Assembly (NCBI RefSeq): GCF_016793285.1 | Contig: NZ_JAEUMO010000074.1 | Span: 1-53,877, forward strand | DNA from: Phenylobacterium sp. | GTDB taxonomy: Bacteria; Pseudomonadota; Alphaproteobacteria; Caulobacterales; Caulobacteraceae | DNA: 53,877 bases | Direction: 5' to 3' | In this document: positions 36,037 through 43,849 of the stretch, piece after piece | Layout: every line of letters starts with the position of its first letter | How positions within the stretch are numbered: the first letter of the stretch is position 1 | Program-made: the position numbers and the translations under genes | Notes under the pieces: model-generated | The model's database searches: none | What the model saw: the letters and a program-made list of their open reading frames with translations, nothing else | What the model was told of the DNA's origin: nothing

Positions 36037-36723
36037 ATGACTCGGCCGATGCCCGAGATGTCGATGAAGGACGCCCGCGAGGTGCTGGGCGTGACCTCGG
36101 CCGCGACCCCGGCCGAAGTCCGCGCCGCCTTCCGCGAAGCCGCCCGGCGGGCCCACCCCGACACCGGCGGCGACGCCGGCGCCTTCCGTCAGGTGGTCGA
36201 CGCCTACAACCGCCTGCAGAACCCCGAGCGCCACGTCGCTCCGCCGGTCCGCCCGCGCGCAGCGCCCGACGCCGATCTCGAGATCACGCCGAGGCTCGCC
36301 CTCGAGGGGGGCGACGTCGATCACCGCTTCCCGGACGGCCACGCCATCCGCATCACCCTGCCCCCAGGCCTCCGCTCCGGCGACAAGGTCGCCGCCGGCG
36401 GGGCCGAACTCTGCGTCTACATCCGCGCCGACGAGGGCGTCCTGGTCCGTGGCGACGACGTCTGGATGACCGCGAAGGTCTCCGCCGCGACGCTCAGGAA
36501 GGGGGGTCGGGTCAGCCTCGACACGCCGCTGGGCCGACGCAGCGTCTGGATCGACGCCAGAGCCGCCGAGCGCGGTCTCGTCCGCGTCGAAGGCGAGGGG
36601 CTGCCTGCCCGCGGCCGCCGCGCCCAGGGTCACCTCTTCGTCCGTCTCACCGCAGCCCCCGGGGTCGCCGACAGCGCCGCCATGGCGCTCCTGCGCCGCT
36701 TCGCCGCCGCCTGGGCGGCGTAA
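36037..36723 (+). CDS. J-domain protein with short C-terminal DnaJ-like domain
   Basis: About 228 residues. A J domain (about 10-65, DAREVLGVTSAATPAEVRAA and ARRAHPDTGG with the HPD tripeptide that activates DnaK) is followed by a C-terminal beta domain (about 85-228) resembling half of a type B DnaJ C-terminal region (ITLPPGLRSGDKVAAGG and LFVRL). The G/F linker and zinc-finger cysteines are absent. Several in-frame ATGs exist at 36007, 36037, 36049 and 36064, none with a strong ribosome site; the first residues are therefore uncertain. It is divergent from pdxH and probably a specialised DnaK co-chaperone. Confidence 0.85.
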   Translation: MTRPMPEMSMKDAREVLGVTSAATPAEVRAAFREAARRAHPDTGGDAGAFRQVVDAYNRLQNPERHVAPPVRPRAAPDADLEITPRLALEGGDVDHRFPDGHAIRITLPPGLRSGDKVAAGGAELCVYIRADEGVLVRGDDVWMTAKVSAATLRKGGRVSLDTPLGRRSVWIDARAAERGLVRVEGEGLPARGRRAQGHLFVRLTAAPGVADSAAMALLRRFAAAWAA

Positions 36724-36808
36724 CCCCCGAGACACCGCTCATCCGCGCGTATGCGGGGACTGGTGTGGGCTCTGATCTGAGATACTGAGGAGCCGTTCGG
36801 AGGGCGCG

Positions 36809-37885
36809 ATGAGGACGATTCTGCTGGCCTTGCTGGCCTCGCTGTGGGCGGTCGCGGCGTGCGCCTACCCCGTGGGCGAACGCCACCTCCAGACGACGAA
36901 CCCGACCGCGGCTGTGCGCGACGCGCAGCACAAGGACGGCCTGCGCATCACCGTCTGGTATCCCGCCGACGACCTTACCCCGGAAGAGGACATCGTCCTC
37001 GGCCCGCCCGGCAATCCGCTGTTCTACGTGGGCGAGGCCGCGCCGAACGCCGGCTTCGCGGACGAGCGCCGCCGGCCCGTGATCCTCTTCTCGCACGGCT
37101 TCGGCGGGACGGCGCGGATGATGGGCTGGTTCGGCACGGTGATGGCCGCGCAGGGCTATATCGTCATCGCCGTCGACCACCCTGGGAACAACGGCATGGA
37201 GCCGATGACCATCGCCGGGGCGGTGCTGTTCTGGGACCGTCCGGGCGACCTGGCCGCCGCCCTCGCGAGGGTCCGCGCCGACCCGGATCTGGGCCGCCGG
37301 CTCGACATGGCCAGGGTGGGCGTGGCCGGCTTTTCCGCCGGCGGCTTCACCAGCCTGGTGGCGGCCGGGGCGCGGGTCGACGTCGCGCGCTTCAAGGCCT
37401 TCTGCAAGGACCGTCCCGACGACGGCATCTGCAAGCCGCAGAAGGAACTGCCGACGCTCACCATGGACCAGGCCGTGGCCTTCCTCGAGAGTCCCGAGGC
37501 GAAGCCCGCCGTCGACCGCGCCGCCGGCGACCTCAGCCTGCCCGAGGTCCGCGCCGCCTTCGCCATAGCGCCCGCCATCGTGCAGGCCCTGGATCCGCGG
37601 AGCCTGCAGGGCCTGCGGGTCCCCGTGGGCATCGTGCTGGGCGACGCCGACGAGGTGGCCCCGCCCAACACCAACGGGAGCTACGCCGCGCGGCAGATCC
37701 CGGGCGCCCGGCTGAAGGCGCTGCCCGGCGTCGGCCACTACGACTTCCTGTCCCGCTGCACGCCGGCCGGCGACGAGATCGTCAAGGACCTCTGCCCGGT
37801 CCGCGTCCCCCGCAGCGGCACGCATCGCGCGGCGATCGAACAGGCGCTCATGTTCTTCGGCCGCGCCTTCGGCCCGCCGCCTTGA
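36809..37885 (+). CDS. Secreted alpha/beta hydrolase (dienelactone hydrolase/PAF-acetylhydrolase-like)
   Basis: 358 residues with a signal peptide (MRTILLALLASLWAVAACAY; cleavage near residue 19, or lipidation at Cys18). The hydrolase core has VILFSHGFGGTARMM (oxyanion region), nucleophile elbow AGFSAGGFTSL (Ser about 174), acid residue in LGDADEVAPP and catalytic His in LPGVGHYDFLS. A long insert (about 190-250) contains two cysteines (AFCKDRPDDGICKPQ) likely to form a lid disulphide. CGGAGGG precedes the ATG. Relatives are periplasmic esterases annotated as dienelactone hydrolase family. The substrate is unknown. Confidence 0.88.
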   Translation: MRTILLALLASLWAVAACAYPVGERHLQTTNPTAAVRDAQHKDGLRITVWYPADDLTPEEDIVLGPPGNPLFYVGEAAPNAGFADERRRPVILFSHGFGGTARMMGWFGTVMAAQGYIVIAVDHPGNNGMEPMTIAGAVLFWDRPGDLAAALARVRADPDLGRRLDMARVGVAGFSAGGFTSLVAAGARVDVARFKAFCKDRPDDGICKPQKELPTLTMDQAVAFLESPEAKPAVDRAAGDLSLPEVRAAFAIAPAIVQALDPRSLQGLRVPVGIVLGDADEVAPPNTNGSYAARQIPGARLKALPGVGHYDFLSRCTPAGDEIVKDLCPVRVPRSGTHRAAIEQALMFFGRAFGPPP

Positions 37886-37964
37886 CGCCGGCAGCCCACC
37901 GGAGAATGTCGTTGCGTCAGGACCCGCTGTCCGGGCGATGACGAGCAGGAATGGATGAGAGCCC

Positions 37965-38579
37965 CTACAGCCGGTGGCGCTGGCGCCACTGGTCGCGGGT
38001 CATCTCCCAGTAGACCGAGCGGCGGATCGACCCGTCGGCTCGCACGGCGTCGCGCTCGCCCATGCGCACGAAGCCGGCCGCGTCGATGCCCTTCTGCGAG
38101 CGCACATTGTCCAGCGCCGCGGTCAGGCACATCAGCCGCACGCCCAGGGCCTCGAAGATCCAGCCGAAGGTCCGCGCCATGCCGACGCCGCCCTGGCCGC
38201 GGTTCTGCAGGTCGGCCCGGATCGCACCCGCGAGTTCAGCAGACGCGTGCTCGGGCCAAACCGTGATCCGCGAATAGCCGGCGACCTCGCCCGCCTCGTC
38301 CAGGGTGACCAGCAGGAGCGCCTCGCCCGCCAGCATCTGGGCCTGGTTCTCCACGACCCAGCGGGTGACGCTCTCGGTGGTGATCGGCCGCGGCAGGTCG
38401 TAGATCGGGCCCGACACGCGCTCGTCCGAGAGCAGCGCCACCAATCCCGGCACGTGCTTCAGTTCGGCCCGCGCCCGGCCCATGCCCAGGACGTTCACGT
38501 CGACGGAGCGCACGGCCTCGCGGATCGCCTCGGCTTCTTCGTCCGAGGCCTGGATGACGGTCTTCGGCGGCGCGCTCAC
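37965..38579 (-). CDS. GNAT-family N-acetyltransferase
   Basis: 204 residues. The acetyl-CoA-binding segment is SRITVWPEHASAE followed by ADLQNRGQGGVGMARTFGWIFEAL (pyrophosphate loop NRGQGGVG, about 136-143), then a degenerate C-terminal part with LTAALDNVRSQKGIDAAGF. It starts at GTG 38579, overlapping the stop of the previous GNAT gene as GTGA, which fixes the start well. It ends a four-gene leftward unit: enoyl-CoA hydratase, SDR, GNAT, GNAT. Confidence 0.82.
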   Translation of the reverse strand: MSAPPKTVIQASDEEAEAIREAVRSVDVNVLGMGRARAELKHVPGLVALLSDERVSGPIYDLPRPITTESVTRWVVENQAQMLAGEALLLVTLDEAGEVAGYSRITVWPEHASAELAGAIRADLQNRGQGGVGMARTFGWIFEALGVRLMCLTAALDNVRSQKGIDAAGFVRMGERDAVRADGSIRRSVYWEMTRDQWRQRHRL

Positions 38580-39079
38580 GACGCGGCGAGGCGCCCGAGC
38601 GCCTCTCCGTCCAGCCTTCGCACGGTCCAGTCGGTCATCGCCCCGGCGCCGAGCGAGTCGTAGAACGCGATCGACGGCGCATTCCAGTTCAGCACCGACC
38701 ACTCCAGCCGTCCGAGGTCGGCATCGACGCACCGCTGCGCCAGCCGCCGCAGCAGCGCCTTGCCCGCTCCCAGCCCACGGGCCTCGGGGCGCACGAACAG
38801 GTCTTCGAGATAGATCCCCGCCCGCCCCCGGAACGTCGAGTAGTTGTAGAACCAGAGGGCGAAGCCCACCGCCTGCCCGTTCGCCTCGGCGATCTCGCAG
38901 AAGCAGCGGGGGTTCTCGCCGAAGAGGTCGCGCCGGATGTCGGCCTCGGTGGCCTCCACCTCGTGCAGTAGTCGCTCGTACTCGGCGAGGTCCCGGATGA
39001 ACTCCAGGATCAGCGGCGTATCGAAGGCCGTCGCCACCCGCACGGTGACCTTCGCCTTCACGCCGCTCCCGTCGCTCAC
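38576..39079 (-). CDS. GNAT-family N-acetyltransferase (diamine/thialysine acetyltransferase-like)
   Basis: 167 residues. The sequence resembles spermidine/spermine and thialysine acetyltransferases: LILEFIRDLAEYERL at the N-terminus, CFCEIAEANGQAVGFALWFYNYSTFRGRAG in the middle, LEDLFVRPEARGLGAGKALL as motif A (loop ARGLGAGK), and SVLNWNAPSIAFYDSLGA. The start is GTG 39079, overlapping the SDR stop as GTGA; this removes an artefactual upstream extension. Polyamine or lysine-analogue substrates are plausible from the family but unproven. Confidence 0.9.
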   Translation of the reverse strand: MSDGSGVKAKVTVRVATAFDTPLILEFIRDLAEYERLLHEVEATEADIRRDLFGENPRCFCEIAEANGQAVGFALWFYNYSTFRGRAGIYLEDLFVRPEARGLGAGKALLRRLAQRCVDADLGRLEWSVLNWNAPSIAFYDSLGAGAMTDWTVRRLDGEALGRLAAS

Positions 39080-40041
39080 AGCCGCGCTCCGGTGGTCTCT
39101 TCCGACACCGCCCACAGCCGCTCGGCCGCCTCCGCGTCGAGCGCGTGCGGCGCCACCCCCTCGAAGGGGGCCTCCTGGCTCCACGGGACCGCCTGGCTGC
39201 AATTCTCCAGGTAGAGCCCGCCCACGCCCTCCAGTTCGTCGCCGACGGCGGCCCAGACGGACGTCGCCGCGCCCTGCTCCGTGGTCTTGAAGCGGTCGTT
39301 CAGCTTGCCGTTCTCGTCCATCCAGCCGAAGCCGATCATCTCCTCCCGGCTCAGGTGGCGCTGCAGCGGCGTCATGATCCCGCCCGGCATCACCGCGTTG
39401 GCCGTCACGCCCAGATCGGCAAAGCGTTCATTGAAGCCCACCGCGAAGAGCGCGTTCGCGGTCTTCGCCTGTCCGTAGCTCTCCCACTTGTCGTAAGGCC
39501 GGCTGCGGTAGTGGATATCGTCGAACACCACGCCGCTGCGCCGGTGGCCGATGGACGAGAGCGAGACCAGCCGGCTCCCGCGCCCTTCGTCGGCCGCATT
39601 CATCAGTCCCCGGGCCAGCAGCATCGAGAGCAGGAAGTGGCCGAAGTGGTTCGTGCCGACCTGCATCTCCAGGTCCTGCGGCGTGTACGTCAGCGGGCAC
39701 GCCATCACGCCGGCGTTGTTGACGAGGATGTCGAGCGGCTTGTCGCCCCATGCGGTGGCGAAGGCGCCGACCGACGCGAGGTCGGAGAGGTCGACACGGC
39801 CGACGCTCACCCTGCCCTTGCCCGCGGCGTTGATCTCGTCGGCGACCGCCTGGCCGGCGTCCGTGTTGCGCACCGCCAGCATGACGTCGGCGCCCGCTTC
39901 CGCCAGCGCGCGGGCCGTCTCCACGCCGATTCCGCTCGCCGCGCCGGTGACGATGGCGGCCGCGCCGGTCAGGTCGTGGTCCGCCACGACTTCGCGCGCC
40001 GTGCTCCTGGCCCCGAAGGCCGAGGTGATCCGATCCGCCAT
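39076..40041 (-). CDS. Short-chain dehydrogenase/reductase (retinol dehydrogenase-like)
   Basis: 321 residues, longer than classical SDRs and like the RDH11/WWOX-type group. The cofactor motif is VTGAASGIGVE (about 32-42), followed by LVNNAGVMACP and the YGQAKTANALF stretch with catalytic Tyr-x3-Lys; SLSSIGHR contains the active-site Ser. The order SDR after enoyl-CoA hydratase with one base between them (TGAG-ATG) indicates an operon. The substrate is unknown; an acyl or steroid-like alcohol is possible. Confidence 0.9.
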   Translation of the reverse strand: MADRITSAFGARSTAREVVADHDLTGAAAIVTGAASGIGVETARALAEAGADVMLAVRNTDAGQAVADEINAAGKGRVSVGRVDLSDLASVGAFATAWGDKPLDILVNNAGVMACPLTYTPQDLEMQVGTNHFGHFLLSMLLARGLMNAADEGRGSRLVSLSSIGHRRSGVVFDDIHYRSRPYDKWESYGQAKTANALFAVGFNERFADLGVTANAVMPGGIMTPLQRHLSREEMIGFGWMDENGKLNDRFKTTEQGAATSVWAAVGDELEGVGGLYLENCSQAVPWSQEAPFEGVAPHALDAEAAERLWAVSEETTGARL

Positions 40042-40042
40042 C

Positions 40043-40819
40043 TCAGCCCGCCTTCGAGAAGTCGGGGGCGCGCTTTTCGCGGAAGGCGGCGAAGGCCTCC
40101 TTGGCCTCCGGGCTCTTGAGCTGGTTCCCGAAGTGGCCGCCCTCCTCCTCGATCCGCGCCAGGTAGCGGGCCGACTCGCGCATCAGCGCCTTGGTGATCG
40201 CCACGGCCGCCGGCGGCTTGCTCGCGATGGCCTCGGCCACGGCCCGCGCCCTGGCCCGCAGTTCGCCGGCGGGCACGACGGCGTTCGCGATGCCCCAGGC
40301 CTCCGCCTTCTTCGCATCGACCGCCTCGCCCAGCACGAACATCGAGAACGCGCGCGCATGGCCGATCCGCGCGGGCAACGTGATCGACGACGCCGCCTCC
40401 GGCACCAGCGCCAGGTTCACGAACGGTGTCGTCAGGAGCGCGTTCTCGTCCACCAGCACCTGGTCGCAGTGCAGCAGCATCGTCGTGCCCACGCCCACCG
40501 CGCGGCCGTTCACCGCCGCCACGATCGGGACTTTCGCCGCCGCCAGCGCCAGGATCAGCGCGCTGCCGCCGCGCCGGTCGCCGGCGGGCGTCTCGCCCGA
40601 GTTCACCGCCGCGAAGCTCGCCAGATCGTTGCCCGAGGTGAACATGTCGCCGTTCGCCTGGATCAGCACGCAGCGGATCGAGGGATCGTCGTTCGCCGCG
40701 GTGATCGAGTCGCCGACCTTCGCGTACATCTCGCCGGTCAGGGCGTTCTTCTTCTCCGGCCGGTTGAGGGTGAGCGTCAGGACGCCCCCCGATTTCTCGA
40801 CGAGCACGTGTTCGGTCAT
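40043..40819 (-). CDS. Enoyl-CoA hydratase/isomerase family protein
   Basis: 258 residues of the crotonase fold. The oxyanion-hole segments are IQANGDMFTSGNDLASFA (about 53-70) and AVNGRAVGVGTTMLLHCD (about 103-120). At the second, the usual catalytic Glu is replaced: the loop LVPEAASSITLPARIGHARA retains one acidic residue (Glu about 142). This pattern fits the enoyl-CoA hydratase/isomerase (ECI-like) group in fatty-acid degradation. It is first in a leftward operon with SDR and two GNATs, 46 bases upstream of an MBL gene's stop. Confidence 0.9.
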   Translation of the reverse strand: MTEHVLVEKSGGVLTLTLNRPEKKNALTGEMYAKVGDSITAANDDPSIRCVLIQANGDMFTSGNDLASFAAVNSGETPAGDRRGGSALILALAAAKVPIVAAVNGRAVGVGTTMLLHCDQVLVDENALLTTPFVNLALVPEAASSITLPARIGHARAFSMFVLGEAVDAKKAEAWGIANAVVPAGELRARARAVAEAIASKPPAAVAITKALMRESARYLARIEEEGGHFGNQLKSPEAKEAFAAFREKRAPDFSKAG

Positions 40820-40865
40820 GAAGTCGCTTCCCCGGAAGGTGTCGTTGCGGCCCGCGCGCGAAGCC

Positions 40866-41978
40866 TTACGCCGTCGCGCGATACCAGTCGACGCCCGAGG
40901 CGTCCCGCTCGCGCACCGCCTGGCCGCGGGCCAGCAGGCAGTTGAGGTGCGCCAGGCCCTCGCCCGTCGCCATCCCCAGCAGGTAGTCGTCGATCTTGCG
41001 CCGGAAGAGCACGTGGAAGACGTCGACCGCCCGCTTCGGCTCGGCGATCAGCGCGTGCAGCCGCGTGAGCCCCCGCTCGTGCCCGCCGATCAGGTGGTCG
41101 ATCCGCGCGTGAAGCCCGCGGAACGGGTCGTTGTGCGCCGGGAGCACCAGCACGTCGTCGGGGATCTTGGCCTTGATCCGCTTCAGCGACGTCAGCCAGT
41201 CGGTCAGCGGGTCGCCGTCCGGCTCGGTCGGGAACACCGAGACGTTCGAGGAGATCTTCGGCAGCACCTGGTCGCCCGAGATCATCAGCTTCAGCTCGGG
41301 GCAGTGGAGGCAGGCGTGCTCCGGGCTGTGGCCCGAACCCACCACGATGCGCCATGTGTGGTCGCCGATCCTCACTTCGTCGCCGTCGTTCAGCCGGTGG
41401 AAGCTGTCGGGCAGCGCGTAGAGCCCGCGCCCGAAGCCGCCGAACTTCGCACGGTAGTTCTCCAGCGCCTCGTCGTCCCATCCGGCGGCGCGGAAGAAGC
41501 GCACGGCGTCCTCCGGCGCCTCGCGCCCGGTGTCGGCCGCCAGCGAGCGGCACATCAGATACTCCATCCGCGTGATCCACAGCCGCGCGTCGAACTTGCG
41601 CGTCAGGTAGCCCGACATGCCGATGTGGTCGGGGTGCATGTGGGTGACGAACACCCGCGTCACCGGCTTGCCGCCCAGCGGTCCCGCCAGCGCCGCGCGC
41701 CAGGCGTTGCGCGTCTCCAGCCCGCTGATGCCGGTGTCGACGATGGCCCAGCCCTCCTTCCCATCAGGAGTTTCGTCTGCGAGCGCCCAGACGTTGATCC
41801 ACTGCAGCGCCCCGCCCAGCGGCATGCGCAGCCACTTCACGCCCGGCGCGATATCGATCGCCTCGCCCAGCTTCGGCGCATGGTCGAACGGATAGGTCAG
41901 CTTCGGGCGATGGCTCTCCCACGCCCCCTGTTCGATCCCGTCCCGCACGCGCCCACTCCCGGATAGTCTCGTGGTCAT
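40866..41978 (-). CDS. MBL-fold metallo-hydrolase
   Basis: 370 residues. The metal site is FVTHMHPDHIGMSGYL (H-x-H-x-D-H), with further ligands in GSGHSPEHACLHCP, MISGDQVLP and VLPAHNDPF. A C-terminal all-alpha region (about 270-365) follows, as in SdsA-unrelated hydroxyacylglutathione-hydrolase-like proteins. I start at 41978 (MTTRLSGSG) as upstream in-frame codons read through a hairpin region. It runs leftwards behind thioredoxin 2, separated by a hairpin. The substrate is unknown. Confidence 0.87.
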   Translation of the reverse strand: MTTRLSGSGRVRDGIEQGAWESHRPKLTYPFDHAPKLGEAIDIAPGVKWLRMPLGGALQWINVWALADETPDGKEGWAIVDTGISGLETRNAWRAALAGPLGGKPVTRVFVTHMHPDHIGMSGYLTRKFDARLWITRMEYLMCRSLAADTGREAPEDAVRFFRAAGWDDEALENYRAKFGGFGRGLYALPDSFHRLNDGDEVRIGDHTWRIVVGSGHSPEHACLHCPELKLMISGDQVLPKISSNVSVFPTEPDGDPLTDWLTSLKRIKAKIPDDVLVLPAHNDPFRGLHARIDHLIGGHERGLTRLHALIAEPKRAVDVFHVLFRRKIDDYLLGMATGEGLAHLNCLLARGQAVRERDASGVDWYRATA

Positions 41979-42029
41979 TATCGGCCGGCGCCCGTACGGA
42001 GGGCAACGCTCCTTTCCCGGCGCAGCGCT

Positions 42030-42058
42030 CTGCCTTTCCCGCAAAGCGGGAGAGGCAG
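42030..42058. terminator. 13-bp hairpin just after the thioredoxin gene
   Basis: CTGCCTTTCCCGC (42030-42042), an AAA loop and GCGGGAGAGGCAG (42046-42058) form a 13-bp stem with one mismatch. It begins 2 bases past the thioredoxin stop. No T-run follows on the minus strand. It may be a terminator or a dispersed palindrome of the kind seen elsewhere in this window. Confidence 0.5.
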
Positions 42059-42059
42059 G

Positions 42060-42497
42060 TCAGGCTGCGAACTGGTCCACCCAGCGTCGGAAGAGGCCGG
42101 GGTCGGAGAGGCCGGCTTCCTGGGCCGCCACCTTGCCGCCGACGAAGCAGAACAGCGCCGGGATGCCCTGCACGCCATAGCGTGCGGCCAGGTCCTGATT
42201 GGCGTCCACGTCCACCTTCACGAACCGCGCCCGCGGCTCCAGTTCGGCCGCGGCGCGCGCGAAGATCGGCGCCACCGCGCGGCACGGCCCGCACCACGCC
42301 GCCCAGAAGTCCACGATCACCGGCAGGTCGCTCTTGCCCACGTGCCTGTCGAAACGGGCGCCCGACAACGCCACCGGCTCGCCGGCGAACAGGCTCTTGC
42401 CGCACTTGCCGCACTTCGGCGCGTCGCTGAGCCGCGCCGCCGGCAGGCGGTTGGCGGCGTCGCAATGGGGGCAGACCACGTGCAGGGCGTCGGACAT
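42060..42497 (-). CDS. trxC: Thioredoxin 2 (zinc-finger thioredoxin)
   Basis: 145 residues. An N-terminal zinc ribbon with two CxxC pairs (VCPHCDA and KCGKCGK, about residues 9-33) precedes a thioredoxin domain with active site FWAAWCGPCRAVAP (about 68-81) and the cis-Pro in GVQGIPALFCF. This is the domain order of TrxC, a cytosolic disulphide reductase often induced by oxidative stress. GGAGGAACGAGCG lies before the ATG. It is divergent from the serine hydrolase gene. Confidence 0.95.
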   Translation of the reverse strand: MSDALHVVCPHCDAANRLPAARLSDAPKCGKCGKSLFAGEPVALSGARFDRHVGKSDLPVIVDFWAAWCGPCRAVAPIFARAAAELEPRARFVKVDVDANQDLAARYGVQGIPALFCFVGGKVAAQEAGLSDPGLFRRWVDQFAA

Positions 42498-42569
42498 CGC
42501 TCGTTCCTCCGGATTGACTAACGCCAGGGCGGCCCTTTGGTTTGGCGCAGACAACATCGAGGAACGCCC

Positions 42570-43721
42570 ATGGTCCAGCTCGCAGAACGCCCCGACGCCA
42601 CCCTCGCCGCCAGGCTGGACCCGCTGCTCGACGCCGCGATCGCAGAGGGCCGCCTGGCCGGCGGCGTCTGCCTCGTCGCCCGCGACGGCGCGCTGGCCTA
42701 CGCGCGCGCCGCCGGTCACGCCGACGTCGAGACCGGCCGGCCGATGGAGAGGAACGCCATCTTCCGCGCCTCGTCGCTGACCAAGCCCATCGTCACCGCC
42801 GCGGCCCTGGCCCTTGTCGAGGACGGCACGCTGAAGCTGGACGATCCGGTCACCAGGTTCCTGCCCGACTTCAGACCGCAGTGGGACGGCCAGGCGCCGC
42901 CCATCACCATCTTTCAGCTCCTGACCCATACCGCCGGCCTCTCCTACGGCTTCATGCAGCCGGTCGACGGGCCCTACCTCCAGCTCCAGGTCTCCGACGG
43001 CATGGACCAGCCGGGCCTGGGCTTCACCGAGAATCTGAGGAGGATCACCGAGGCGGGCCTGATCTTCCCGCCCGGCGCGGCGTGGCTCTACTCGGTGGGC
43101 ATGGACGTCCTCGGCGCCGCCCTGGAGCGAGCCGCCGGCAAGACCCTGGGCGAGGTCGTCGCCGACAAGGTGACGGGGCCCCTGGGCATGGCCGACACCG
43201 GCTTCCACGTCGCCGACAGCCGCCGCCTCGCCAAGGCCTACGCCGACGGACCGCCGCCCCAGCCCATGGGCGAGACCCACGTCGTCCCGTTCGCCGAGCT
43301 CTCGGGCATCCGCTTCGCCCCTGACCGCATCTTCGACAAGGCCTCGTTCCCGTCGGGCGGCGCAGGCATGGCCTGCTCGGCGCCCGACTTCATCGGGTTC
43401 CTCGAGACGGTCCGCCAGGGCGGCGCCCCGATCGTCTCGGGCGACACGGCCAGGGCCATGATGACCAACCAGACCGGCTCCCACGCCATCGTCATCAGCG
43501 GACCCGGGATGGGCTTCGGCTTCGGCGGCGCCGTCGTGCTCGACAACACCGCCTCGGGCTCCCCGCTGCCCAACGGCTCGTGGCTGTGGGGTGGCGTCTA
43601 CGGCCACACCTGGTTCGTCGACCCCTCGCGCAACCTGACCTTCGTCCTCATGACCAACACCTCCACCGAAGGCATGAGCGGTCCCCTGTCCCAGGCCATG
43701 GTCGCGGCGGCGGCCGCGTAG
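42570..43721 (+). CDS. Serine hydrolase of the beta-lactamase/EstB family
   Basis: 383 residues without a clear signal peptide. The catalytic motif S-x-x-K is FRASSLTKPIVTAAAL (Ser about 69), and the Tyr of the second motif is in WLYSVGMDVLGAALE. Near the C-terminus, WGGVYGHTWFVDP corresponds to the third motif (K/H-x-G region). The fold is class C beta-lactamase/DD-peptidase, but cytosolic members like this are esterases such as EstB. ATG at 42570 has GAGGAA upstream. It is divergent from trxC. Confidence 0.9.
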   Translation: MVQLAERPDATLAARLDPLLDAAIAEGRLAGGVCLVARDGALAYARAAGHADVETGRPMERNAIFRASSLTKPIVTAAALALVEDGTLKLDDPVTRFLPDFRPQWDGQAPPITIFQLLTHTAGLSYGFMQPVDGPYLQLQVSDGMDQPGLGFTENLRRITEAGLIFPPGAAWLYSVGMDVLGAALERAAGKTLGEVVADKVTGPLGMADTGFHVADSRRLAKAYADGPPPQPMGETHVVPFAELSGIRFAPDRIFDKASFPSGGAGMACSAPDFIGFLETVRQGGAPIVSGDTARAMMTNQTGSHAIVISGPGMGFGFGGAVVLDNTASGSPLPNGSWLWGGVYGHTWFVDPSRNLTFVLMTNTSTEGMSGPLSQAMVAAAAA

Positions 43722-43734
43722 CCTCCGATACCTG

Positions 43735-43794
43735 TCCCGCCTCGTCGGGACCGCTCGCGCTCAGGGCTCCCGGTCTTCGCTTCGCGAAACCGGG
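43735..43794. repeat. Pair of hairpins, possible dispersed intergenic palindrome
   Basis: After the serine hydrolase stop there are two dyads: TCCCG/CGGGA (43735-43750) and a longer CCCGGTCTTCGC / GCGAAACCGGG stem (43769-43794) with one bulge. The stretch CGGTTTCGCGAAGC-like palindrome with a flanking 'GGGATGACAAACG' looks like the multicopy intergenic elements I associate with Caulobacteraceae genomes; copy number cannot be checked here. It could also act as a terminator. Confidence 0.45.
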
Positions 43795-43849
43795 ATGACA
43801 AACGTGGTTGAGCGGGTAGGACTAGGCCGTTCGTCGGGAGGGGTTATCA

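Noticed and set aside
38580-39202. N-terminal extensions of the two GNAT genes
   Set aside because: The extra residues are unlike GNAT proteins and fall in the neighbouring coding sequence; GTGA overlaps give better starts.
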